Shown in pieces: positions 1-5,637 of a stretch of DNA of 9,168 nucleotides. Under the pieces are notes generated by a model, which searched no databases, was not told where the DNA came from, and was given only the letters and a program-made list of their open reading frames with translations. Each line of letters starts with the position of its first letter. The stretch's first letter is position 1. The stretch comes from Cyanobacteria bacterium Co-bin13 (lineage in GTDB: Bacteria; Cyanobacteriota; Cyanobacteriia; Phormidesmidales; Phormidesmidaceae): contig JACVRP010000122.1 in assembly GCA_014534385.1 (NCBI GenBank), positions 1 to 9,168 on the forward strand, given 5' to 3'. A program made the position numbers and the translations under genes.

Positions 1-30
1 CCCACCCTTCCACCCCCCACCTTTCCACCC
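1..30. repeat. C-rich short tandem repeat before scpB
   Basis: Two adjacent 15-base units, CCCACCCTTCCACCC (1-15) and CCCACCTTTCCACCC (16-30), differ at one base. A third, decayed C-rich stretch runs to the scpB ATG. The array may continue left of the window. Short degenerate tandem repeats of this kind are common between genes in filamentous cyanobacteria. The scpB frame stays open through the repeat and would read as a Pro-rich peptide, so I cannot exclude that it is translated, but an intergenic repeat is more likely. Confidence 0.7.
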
Positions 31-39
31 GCACCCCCC

Positions 40-585
40 ATGCTCGGTCTAGGCAGCACAATCGAAGCCATTCTCTACCTCAAGGGTCAGCCACTGCCGA
101 TTGGCAAAATTGCTGAATATGCAGGATGCGATCGCGAAGCCGTTGAAGAAGGGCTAATGGAGCTGATGGACGACTACGCCCACCGCCAGGGGGCCCTGGA
201 AGTCGTAGAAACTAAAGATGGCTACAGCCTACAGCTCAAGGAACGCTATCGACACCTGGTGGTTAGCCTGATTCCATTGGACCTGGGGGTGGGGGCCTTG
301 CGGACGCTGGCTGCGATCGCGTTAAAAGGACCGATTAGCCAGATTGATCTGGTCGACTTGCGCGGCTCAGGGGCCTACCAGCACGTGCAGGAGCTGGTCA
401 GTCAGGGATTTGTACGTAAGCGCCGCCAAGCAGACAGCCGATCGTCTTTAGTGCAGGTTACGGAAAAGTTTTATCAGCATTTTGAGATTGATCAGCTGCC
501 TAAACTACGGCCCAAAGCCCCCACATCAGCGGCTCCCACCGATGATGCAGAGGATGAAGCAGAGAACATGGAGGCAGCCTCCTAA
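40..585 (+). CDS. scpB: Segregation and condensation protein B (ScpB)
   Basis: ScpB is the small winged-helix partner of ScpA and Smc in the bacterial condensin-like complex, which acts on the nucleoid to help chromosome compaction and segregation. The 181-residue product has the family layout. A first winged helix spans about residues 6-80, starting with the typical STIEAILYLKGQPL stretch. A second spans about 85-152 and includes TLAAIALKGPISQ and the GSGAYQHVQELVSQGFV recognition region. The tail (about 155-181) is short, acidic and Ala-rich. The start at 40 fits where homologues begin, but no Shine-Dalgarno sequence is visible in the C-rich leader and the frame is open to the window edge, so the exact start is uncertain. 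The gene contains two of the five HIP1 sites. scpA is not in the window. Confidence 0.93.
   Translation: MLGLGSTIEAILYLKGQPLPIGKIAEYAGCDREAVEEGLMELMDDYAHRQGALEVVETKDGYSLQLKERYRHLVVSLIPLDLGVGALRTLAAIALKGPISQIDLVDLRGSGAYQHVQELVSQGFVRKRRQADSRSSLVQVTEKFYQHFEIDQLPKLRPKAPTSAAPTDDAEDEAENMEAAS
128..135. repeat. HIP1 octamer GCGATCGC (inside scpB)
   Basis: Highly iterated palindrome of cyanobacterial genomes. Further exact copies lie at 313-320, 3156-3163, 4770-4777 and 6762-6769, all inside genes. About 0.14 copies would be expected by chance in this length, so it marks the host lineage. Confidence 0.9.
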
Positions 586-730
586 GGGCAATTCATAGTT
601 CGTTACGCTATCATCTGGAAATACTGTTAGAAAGACTACGGCCTGGAGGCGAATACAGTTTAGAGCAAAGCCTTGCGTGGATCACTTCCGTAGCAGGGTC
701 TAAGGTAGTAGATATAGGTTTCTGAGTGCT

Positions 731-1087
731 ATGGTGTTTAACCCTGAAGACGCTGATTTCATTGGCATGTCTACTGATAGCGACCAGACGAATCAGCTCC
801 TGAAGTACCTTCAGCATCAACCCCCTGAGGTACTGACTCGTGTGGCTCAATCCGTCAGCGGTGAAATCAAGCAAATTATCTCTCAGAACGTTCAGGGTTT
901 AATTGGCGTACTCCCCGCTGATGGCTTTAGCGTTCAAGTCACGACCGACCGGGAAAACCTGGCCGGGCTTTTGGCTTCTGCCATGATGACGGGCTACTTT
1001 CTCCGTCAAATGGAGCAGCGGATGGAGCTAGAGCATCGGGTGTCGGGCTCTCTGTTTAGCAGCGATTCAGACTCAGACGGTCTCTAA
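731..1087 (+). CDS. DUF760 family protein of unknown function
   Basis: The 118-residue product is a soluble protein of the DUF760 family, found in cyanobacteria and, as longer versions, in plant chloroplasts. Its biochemical function is unknown. The conserved core covers about residues 20-100: NQLLKYLQHQPPEVLTRVAQ, then EIKQIISQNVQGLIG, then a TTDRENLAGLLASAMMTGYF block and a helical RQMEQRMELE stretch. The last 12 residues are a Ser/Asp-rich tail. I see no membrane segment or export signal. The ATG at 731 is preferred because homologues carry a short NPxxxDF-like lead before the core, but a second in-frame ATG at 767 is possible. It lies 145 bases after scpB, too far to call an operon, and converges on the htrA-type gene. 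Confidence 0.85.
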   Translation: MVFNPEDADFIGMSTDSDQTNQLLKYLQHQPPEVLTRVAQSVSGEIKQIISQNVQGLIGVLPADGFSVQVTTDRENLAGLLASAMMTGYFLRQMEQRMELEHRVSGSLFSSDSDSDGL

Positions 1088-1112
1088 ACGAGCTGCCTGC
1101 TAATTAATCATG

Positions 1113-1147
1113 GGCAGCCGAAGTAGATTAGGCCGATTCGGCCACTT
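1113..1147. other. Small palindrome (GGCCG-ATT-CGGCC) after the DUF760 gene
   Basis: GGCCG at 1131-1135 pairs with CGGCC at 1139-1143 around a three-base loop. An outer AAGT/ACTT pair (1121-1124 with 1144-1147) could extend it across a six-base bulge. No T-run follows, so it is at best a weak transcript-end structure for the DUF760 gene. Confidence 0.3.
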
Positions 1148-1172
1148 AAGCTGGATAACTAGGTCTTGGTAG

Positions 1173-1211
1173 AGGGGTAAAGTTGGGCGTTTGGTCCTCA
1201 GCTTTACCCCT
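1173..1211. terminator. Perfect 10-bp hairpin between convergent genes, possible bidirectional terminator
   Basis: AGGGGTAAAG (1173-1182) and CTTTACCCCT (1202-1211) are perfect inverted copies separated by a 19-base loop. The element lies between the 3' ends of the DUF760 gene and the protease gene, where transcripts from both strands must stop. There is no long T-run on either side (GTTTGCT follows on the plus strand), so an intrinsic terminator is plausible but not textbook. A protective 3' stem-loop is the alternative. Confidence 0.5.
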
Positions 1212-1219
1212 GTTTGCTA

Positions 1220-1236
1220 TGGGGTCTTGTTCCCCA
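1220..1236. terminator. Second short hairpin downstream of the protease stop
   Basis: TGGGG (1220-1224) pairs with CCCCA (1232-1236) around a seven-base loop. It lies 7 bases beyond the stop of the minus-strand protease and just before the larger hairpin, so the protease transcript would meet two stem-loops in series. It has no T-run of its own. Confidence 0.35.
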
Positions 1237-1242
1237 GGGTGG

Positions 1243-2472
1243 TTAAGAGTCGTTTGGGAGTGCGGTGGGTTTCACCTCTAGGGTCTCGGTTTTGCCTTCG
1301 CGTAAAACGACAACTTCTAGCGGTTCGCCAATCTGGCTTTTTTCCACCTGGGCCTGGACCTCAACGGGAGACTGCACAGGCTTACCCTTAATGCTTTGAA
1401 TAATGTCGCCTCGCTGCATACCGGCGACCTCGGCGGGGCTACCCTCCATGACTCGCACAATGAGCACGCCCGTGTCCTGGGTCACCTTGATGCCCAGCTC
1501 CTCACTGAGGCTGTTTCTCATGTTAGGAGTAAGGCTGACCATCTGAATGCCTAGGAAAGGATGCTGCACCTCCCCGGTGGTAAACAGCTGATCGGCAATT
1601 CGCTTGGCGGTCTCAATCGGAATGGCAAAGCCCAGCCCTTGAGCATTGGCGCGGATAGCCGTGTTCATGCCAATCACTTCGCCGCGATCGTTGAGCAGAG
1701 GGCCCCCTGAGTTGCCGGGGTTGATGGCGGCATCGGTTTGAATAAACTGCACCCGCTTATCTGGAATGCCAACCTGGTTACTAGAGCGGTCAATGGCGCT
1801 AATAATGCCTGCCGTAACGGTGTTGTCTAGGCCCAGGGGGTTGCCGATGGCAATGGCCCACTGCCCAGGCGCGAGATCTTCGGTCGATCCCAGGGTTACA
1901 GAGGGCAGGTCGTTAGACTCAATTTGAACGACAGCCACATCAGTGACCGGATCAACGCCTACCACCTTACCCTCAAACGTCCGTCCATCTTTGAGGGTCA
2001 CTGTAACGGTGCTGGCTCCTTCTACCACGTGGGCATTGGTCATAATCCTGCCGTCGGGATTGAGAATGAAGCCCGATCCGGTTCCCTGCTCGACCCGATT
2101 AGGGAGAGATTCGTCTGGCATCTCTTCCCCAAAGAAGCGGCGGAAGAAAGGATTTTGCAACGCGTCGGGCATGGCCTGGGAAACCGAGCGTTCAGCATCG
2201 ATCCGCACGACAGCAGGGCCGACTCGCTCAACGGCTGCAGCAATAAAGTTATGGTTGCTCTGGCCCATCGCCCAGGGGGCCGGAACCGCTTGAGCGGTTT
2301 GATCAATAATGCTTCGCAGGGAGGTGTTGACCGTTTGTGAGGCTTCCTCGCTGCTGTCTTCGGGGCCTGGGGTAGCAGTCCCAGAATGGTAGTAATGACC
2401 TGCCCAGCCTGCTCCGCATCCGACAGCCAGTGCAGCAGCCACCAGAAGGCTTTGTTTGGGAAACGCTCCCAT
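1243..2472 (-). CDS. htrA: HtrA/DegP-type serine endoprotease with C-terminal PDZ domain (HhoA/HhoB/HtrA group)
   Basis: This is an ATP-independent envelope protease (MEROPS S1C) that degrades or refolds damaged proteins outside the cytoplasmic membrane. The 409-residue product has an N-terminal hydrophobic export or anchor segment (about 8-27), a low-complexity linker to about 75, a trypsin-like domain (about 80-295) and a single PDZ domain (about 303-400). The catalytic triad is intact: His148 in TNAHVV, Asp178 in DPVTDVAVV, Ser255 in GNSGGPL. The FLGIQMVSLTPNM junction before the PDZ is typical of the three cyanobacterial paralogues, and I cannot say which one this is. The start is supported by GAGAGGA six bases upstream. 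Cys19 sits in a lipobox-like LAVGC context, so lipid anchoring is possible. The gene is divergent from the LysM/M23-like gene. Confidence 0.95.
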   Translation of the reverse strand: MGAFPKQSLLVAAALAVGCGAGWAGHYYHSGTATPGPEDSSEEASQTVNTSLRSIIDQTAQAVPAPWAMGQSNHNFIAAAVERVGPAVVRIDAERSVSQAMPDALQNPFFRRFFGEEMPDESLPNRVEQGTGSGFILNPDGRIMTNAHVVEGASTVTVTLKDGRTFEGKVVGVDPVTDVAVVQIESNDLPSVTLGSTEDLAPGQWAIAIGNPLGLDNTVTAGIISAIDRSSNQVGIPDKRVQFIQTDAAINPGNSGGPLLNDRGEVIGMNTAIRANAQGLGFAIPIETAKRIADQLFTTGEVQHPFLGIQMVSLTPNMRNSLSEELGIKVTQDTGVLIVRVMEGSPAEVAGMQRGDIIQSIKGKPVQSPVEVQAQVEKSQIGEPLEVVVLREGKTETLEVKPTALPNDS

Positions 2473-2478
2473 CGTATG

Positions 2479-2485
2479 TCCTCTC
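2479..2485 (-). promoter_or_regulatory. Ribosome binding site of the HtrA-type gene
   Basis: On the minus strand GAGAGGA precedes the ATG by six bases. This is a good Shine-Dalgarno match and fixes the start of the protease at 2472. Confidence 0.7.
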
Positions 2486-2552
2486 AGTCAAGACAGCAAC
2501 CGCTTCGACAGACAGGGTCTGCTGCCTCTACTTTAGCGAATCTTCTGGGAAA

Positions 2553-2568
2553 GTTATTACCTCATAAC
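2553..2568. promoter_or_regulatory. Inverted repeat in the divergent promoter region
   Basis: GTTAT (2553-2557) and ATAAC (2564-2568) flank six bases in the 203-base spacer between the divergent protease and LysM/M23-like genes. An AT-rich palindrome here could be an operator or part of the protease promoter (TAATAA on the minus strand resembles a -10). No convincing -35 accompanies it, and I found no clear promoter for either gene in the rest of the spacer. Confidence 0.25.
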
Positions 2569-2675
2569 GTCCCTTCACGCGGTTCGCTGAAGATCGACCA
2601 CAATGGAAGAAGTACTTTCTATCCTCAATGCCTTGGCAGAATGAGCGATAGCGGTTTTGGGATAGGGCTAGTCCT

Positions 2676-3611
2676 ATGGCAATCAAATCTTTACTAATGG
2701 CGGCTTCTCTAGGAGTGGCGATTTGGCAGATGGCTCCTGGTTTGGCTGCGGCCGGTACGCTACAGGCAGGTGATCAGGCCAATCGGGTCGCTCAGGCCGC
2801 CCCAGGTGGACGGGACCGCACCGCAGTTTGCCCCCCCTCAGCCCTAGCTCGCGTAACGCGCCATCGAATTCAGTCGGGAGAAACCCTAGAAGCCATTGCC
2901 GAGCAGTACAACCTGGTAGCGCCCACGCTGCTGCGCCTCAATCCCAGTTTGCAGAACGGCCTGCCCTTGGGGCAAGAAATCTTGGTGCCCCCCTTTAACG
3001 GCATTGTGGTCACGGTGCCCCGAGGGCAGACCTGGGAACAGGTGGCCAACCAGTACCAGAGCCGCGCTGATGTGCTGTTTGAATCCAATGGCTGTCAGGC
3101 AACGGTGCCGGAGCGGATCTTTGTCCCCGGCCTAACCTGGCTGACGCGGGGAACTGCGATCGCAGCCGCAGAAGGCACCCCTAGCCCGAGCAGCAGCCCG
3201 GTGCGGGGCTATCCCCTGCCCCAGGAAACGCGAATTTTAACTGCCTACGGCTGGCAGCCAGACCCAATTGAGGCAAGGCTTGTTTTCAATACTGGGGTGA
3301 CCCTGGCCGCGCCTCCCGGAACTGCCGTGATTGCTGCTGGAGACGGCACCGTGGCTTTTGCTGGGCAGGATGGCGTGTATGGCAACCTAGTCGTGATCAA
3401 CCATCAGCAGGGGCTGCAAACCCGCTATGCCAATCTCGCCTCGGTAGCCGTAGCTGTGGGGCAAAGCGTGCGGCAGGGCAATTCCCTAGGGACCATTGCA
3501 GAGGAATCGGCGGAGACGTCCTTCTTGTTTTTTGAGGTGCGACGCAACTCAGACCTAGGCTGGATTGCCCAGGATCCTCAGGACTACATCCCGGCCTTGG
3601 CCATTCGCTAG
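2676..3611 (+). CDS. Exported LysM protein with degenerate (zinc-ligand-less) M23/LytM domain
   Basis: The 311-residue product has a Sec signal peptide (Lys4, hydrophobic 5-25, likely cleavage after GLAAA). A LysM motif follows (about 62-107: HRIQSGETLEAIAEQYNL ... LNP ... LGQEILVPP), then a second, weaker LysM-like unit (about 110-151) and a Pro/Ser linker. The C-terminal M23/LytM fold (about 180-307) is recognised by APPGTAVIAAGDGTVAFAG, GNLVVINH and FFEVR. LysM binds peptidoglycan, and active M23 enzymes cut its cross-links. Here the ligands and catalytic His are replaced: Asn205 and Thr209 stand for the usual H and D of HxGxD, Asn252 for the His of YAHL, and Phe283 and Phe285 for HLH. The protein is therefore probably a non-catalytic wall binder or amidase activator, as in EnvC/NlpD. 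Cys52 and Cys140 could form a disulfide. The ribosome binding site is weak (AGGG, 2665-2667). Confidence 0.88.
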   Translation: MAIKSLLMAASLGVAIWQMAPGLAAAGTLQAGDQANRVAQAAPGGRDRTAVCPPSALARVTRHRIQSGETLEAIAEQYNLVAPTLLRLNPSLQNGLPLGQEILVPPFNGIVVTVPRGQTWEQVANQYQSRADVLFESNGCQATVPERIFVPGLTWLTRGTAIAAAEGTPSPSSSPVRGYPLPQETRILTAYGWQPDPIEARLVFNTGVTLAAPPGTAVIAAGDGTVAFAGQDGVYGNLVVINHQQGLQTRYANLASVAVAVGQSVRQGNSLGTIAEESAETSFLFFEVRRNSDLGWIAQDPQDYIPALAIR

Positions 3612-3700
3612 CAGGCTGAGCTTCTATTTTCTCCGCCTCTGTCCCTCACCCTTCGGCAGACATAGCTCTAGATACACTGGCGGCTAATTTCAAGAGCACC

Positions 3701-3706
3701 TACAAT
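3701..3706 (+). promoter_or_regulatory. Possible -10 element (TACAAT) for the 3755 gene
   Basis: TACAAT matches the sigma-70 -10 consensus at five of six positions and lies about 50 bases before the ATG. The -35 position (TGGCGG, 17-base spacer) is poor, so this is only a candidate. Confidence 0.3.
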
Positions 3707-3740
3707 ACCGATAACGATTGTCCGATCTCCCGCCTTTATT

Positions 3741-3745
3741 AGGAG
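3741..3745 (+). promoter_or_regulatory. Ribosome binding site of the 3755 gene
   Basis: AGGAG, nine bases before the ATG at 3755, is a clear Shine-Dalgarno sequence and settles the start of the unrecognised membrane protein. Confidence 0.75.
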
Positions 3746-3754
3746 ATTTCCCCC

Positions 3755-4657
3755 ATGAGTCGGCCTGCTTATAAACCTGGGGATAATCTGAGTCTGTTTA
3801 CGGCTGCAGAGGATCCGGCCCTGGTATCTACTCAGTTCTGGGTGCAGCTGCTGCGCTATCGCCCTATTTTTTTGCTGGGCAGTCTTTGGTTAGGGCTGAT
3901 CTGTGTTGCGGCTGTAGCCTACAGTCGTCTGATGTTTGCAGGCGCACCGCCTTCAACTCTGGATGCAAATTCCCCAGTGGCGACTGAAAGCCGCTCCGCC
4001 AACCGCCAGCCTAGGGCTGCGTCTTCGCCCGCAGCGCCCCCAACCTCGACCCGCACTACCGGGTCGGTAGCGCCGACTGTAGCCGAGGAAACGGCTGAAA
4101 TGGACAGGCCAGACGCGGCAGCTGCAGAGCCAGCCGAAGTCATCAGTGAAGGATTTCCGGCCTGGTCTTTAGGATCTGTGGTGGGCCTGTGTGCGCTGGG
4201 CTGTTTTCTGATGCAGCGACGATTGGCAGCCCCGGCCCAGCCCCGCCTGCGGCCCGGTGAGCCGGATCCAAAGCTGCCCAAGGGCCTTAAAAGGGCTGCC
4301 GGTAAGCGGCCCGGTCGACCCTCTCGCACCCGGCATCAGGCTGCGGCAAAATCTGCTGAGCCAAAACGACTAGCGCCATTTTCTCCAGAGCGCGACCAGA
4401 TTGTGGTGCCCAATCGACCGCCGCTGTCTCGGTCTCTAGGGCCTGCTGTGAACCGGGACGCAGGGCCAAAACCCTCTGCTGCTTCGCAGAGTCGCCCGCT
4501 CGCCCCTGCGGCTAACCTGGTCCAGCAGAGTGAGGCTCCCTTGCCTGAGGTGACCGTGGTAGCTCCCCAGGAGTCGATGGCGCTGGACTGGCCTGAGGGC
4601 AGCCTGGCCCACTCTCTCGATATTCGCCAGCGCCGCTCGCTCTCCTCGTTTATGTAA
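3755..4657 (+). CDS. Unrecognised two-helix membrane protein with long Pro/Ala-rich regions
   Basis: I do not recognise a named family. The 300-residue product has a short polar N-terminus and a first hydrophobic helix (about 37-58, FLLGSLWLGLICVAAVAY). A Ser/Thr/Ala/Pro-rich loop with several acidic residues follows (about 62-133), then a second helix (about 136-153, WSLGSVVGLCALGCFLM) ending at QRR. A basic, Pro-rich, probably disordered tail occupies 155-265. By the positive-inside rule both ends should be cytoplasmic and the loop outside. The last 35 residues (EVTVVAPQESMALDWPEG ... SLDIRQRRSLSSFM) are less repetitive than the tail before them and may be a conserved peptide for binding a partner. 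A strong ribosome binding site supports the start. The stop is six bases before the HDAC-like gene, so the two are probably co-transcribed. Real coding is supported by the ribosome binding site, helices and spacing. Confidence 0.8.
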   Translation: MSRPAYKPGDNLSLFTAAEDPALVSTQFWVQLLRYRPIFLLGSLWLGLICVAAVAYSRLMFAGAPPSTLDANSPVATESRSANRQPRAASSPAAPPTSTRTTGSVAPTVAEETAEMDRPDAAAAEPAEVISEGFPAWSLGSVVGLCALGCFLMQRRLAAPAQPRLRPGEPDPKLPKGLKRAAGKRPGRPSRTRHQAAAKSAEPKRLAPFSPERDQIVVPNRPPLSRSLGPAVNRDAGPKPSAASQSRPLAPAANLVQQSEAPLPEVTVVAPQESMALDWPEGSLAHSLDIRQRRSLSSFM

Positions 4658-4663
4658 AGCCCC

Positions 4664-5584
4664 TTGAGCGCGCTGCCCATTGTTTACCATCCCGCTTACG
4701 TTGCGCCGCTGCCGCCGGGACACCGTTTCCCCATGGCTAAGTTCAGCGGCCTGTACGAGCGGCTGCTGTGCGATCGCATTACCACTGCCGACCACGTCTA
4801 TCAGCCAGGCCCACCGCCTCAAGGGTGGATCGAGCTGGTGCATCGGGCCGAATACGTCAACGCCTACTGCCAGGGCACCCTCGACCCCAAAGCGCAGCGC
4901 CGCATCGGTCTCCCCTGGAGTCCGCAGCTGGTACAGCGAACCTGCACTGCGGTGGGCGGCACAATTCTAACTGCCAAGCTAGCGCTGCAGCACGGCCTGG
5001 CCTGCAACACCGCAGGGGGAACGCACCACGCCTTTCCCCACTACGGTTCGGGCTTCTGCATCTTCAATGATTTGGCGGTAGCGGCGCGGCTTCTGCAGCA
5101 GCAGGGGCTGGTACAGCAGGTTCTCATTGTTGATCTCGATGTGCATCAGGGAGATGGCACGGCCTGGATCTTTCAGGACGATCCCAGCGTTTTTACCTTC
5201 TCCATGCACTGCGAGGTGAACTTTCCCGGTACCAAGCAGCAGAGCGATCTGGATGTGCCCCTGCCGCAGGGGATGGAGGATGATGCCTATCTGCAGTGCC
5301 TAGATGCCTATCTGCCGGGGCTGCTGGAGCAGGTAAAGCCCGACCTGGTGCTTTACGATGCCGGTGTCGATACCCATCAGCGAGACCGGCTGGGCAAGCT
5401 GGCGATGACCGATACGGGCCTGTACCGGCGGGAGCTGCAGGTGCTCGGTACCTGCGTAGCGGCAGGTTATCCAGTGGCCTGCGTGATTGGGGGTGGCTAT
5501 GCGGATGACTTAGAGGCCTTAATCTATCGACATTCGCTGCTGCACCGGGCGGCAGCAGCCGTATACGCCCAATACCGCCTATAG
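4664..5584 (+). CDS. Histone deacetylase family protein, HDAC11-like (class IV) zinc amidohydrolase
   Basis: The product belongs to the arginase/deacetylase fold family that removes acetyl or acyl groups from lysine side chains or small amines. The bacterial substrate is not known. The 306 residues cover one catalytic domain. The visible active-site set is intact: the His121-His122 dyad in GGTHHAFPHYGSGFCIFND, zinc ligands Asp159 and His161 in DLDVHQGDGT, Asp236 in YDAGVDTH, and Tyr279 in GGGY. The opening LPIVYHPAYVAPLPPGHRFP and the overall length fit the class IV group. The frame has no ATG before codon 24, inside conserved sequence, so the start is most likely TTG at 4664, without a visible ribosome binding site. 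That fits translation coupled to the membrane-protein gene ending six bases upstream. The gene contains one HIP1 site. Confidence 0.92.
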   Translation: MSALPIVYHPAYVAPLPPGHRFPMAKFSGLYERLLCDRITTADHVYQPGPPPQGWIELVHRAEYVNAYCQGTLDPKAQRRIGLPWSPQLVQRTCTAVGGTILTAKLALQHGLACNTAGGTHHAFPHYGSGFCIFNDLAVAARLLQQQGLVQQVLIVDLDVHQGDGTAWIFQDDPSVFTFSMHCEVNFPGTKQQSDLDVPLPQGMEDDAYLQCLDAYLPGLLEQVKPDLVLYDAGVDTHQRDRLGKLAMTDTGLYRRELQVLGTCVAAGYPVACVIGGGYADDLEALIYRHSLLHRAAAAVYAQYRL

Positions 5585-5589
5585 CAGAT

Positions 5590-5598
5590 TGGTATACT
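5590..5598 (+). promoter_or_regulatory. Extended -10 promoter candidate for trhO (TGGTATACT)
   Basis: TATACT (5593-5598) preceded by TGG makes an extended -10 element about 40 bases before the trhO ATG and just after the deacetylase stop. The -35 position (CAATAC) is poor, which an extended -10 can tolerate. Confidence 0.4.
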
Positions 5599-5616
5599 GA
5601 GAAGCTGAATCGACCC

Positions 5617-5631
5617 AGGGCAGATTGCCCT
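5617..5631 (+). promoter_or_regulatory. Hairpin immediately upstream of the trhO start
   Basis: AGGGCA (5617-5622) and TGCCCT (5626-5631) form a perfect 6-bp stem with a three-base loop that ends six bases before the ATG. It takes up the place where a ribosome binding site would be, and no other Shine-Dalgarno sequence is visible. It could reduce trhO translation or mark the end of the deacetylase transcript, although no T-run follows. Confidence 0.4.
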
Positions 5632-5637
5632 AGACCT

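Noticed and set aside
591..725. 44-codon open stretch between scpB and the DUF760 gene
   Set aside because: It has no ATG, GTG or TTG start, no recognisable family, and is short enough to be chance.
1924..2340. Two long plus-strand open frames opposite the protease gene
   Set aside because: They lie wholly inside the conserved catalytic region on the other strand and have shadow-like composition.
2386..2697. 103-codon open frame on the plus strand across the protease 5' end and the divergent spacer
   Set aside because: It is antisense to conserved protease sequence, has no recognisable domain or ribosome binding site, and its end overlaps the start of the LysM/M23-like gene.
3919..4843. Several minus-strand open frames opposite the membrane protein and the deacetylase
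   Set aside because: The GC- and Pro/Ala-rich coding sequence opposite leaves few stops. None has a domain, and they overlap each other.
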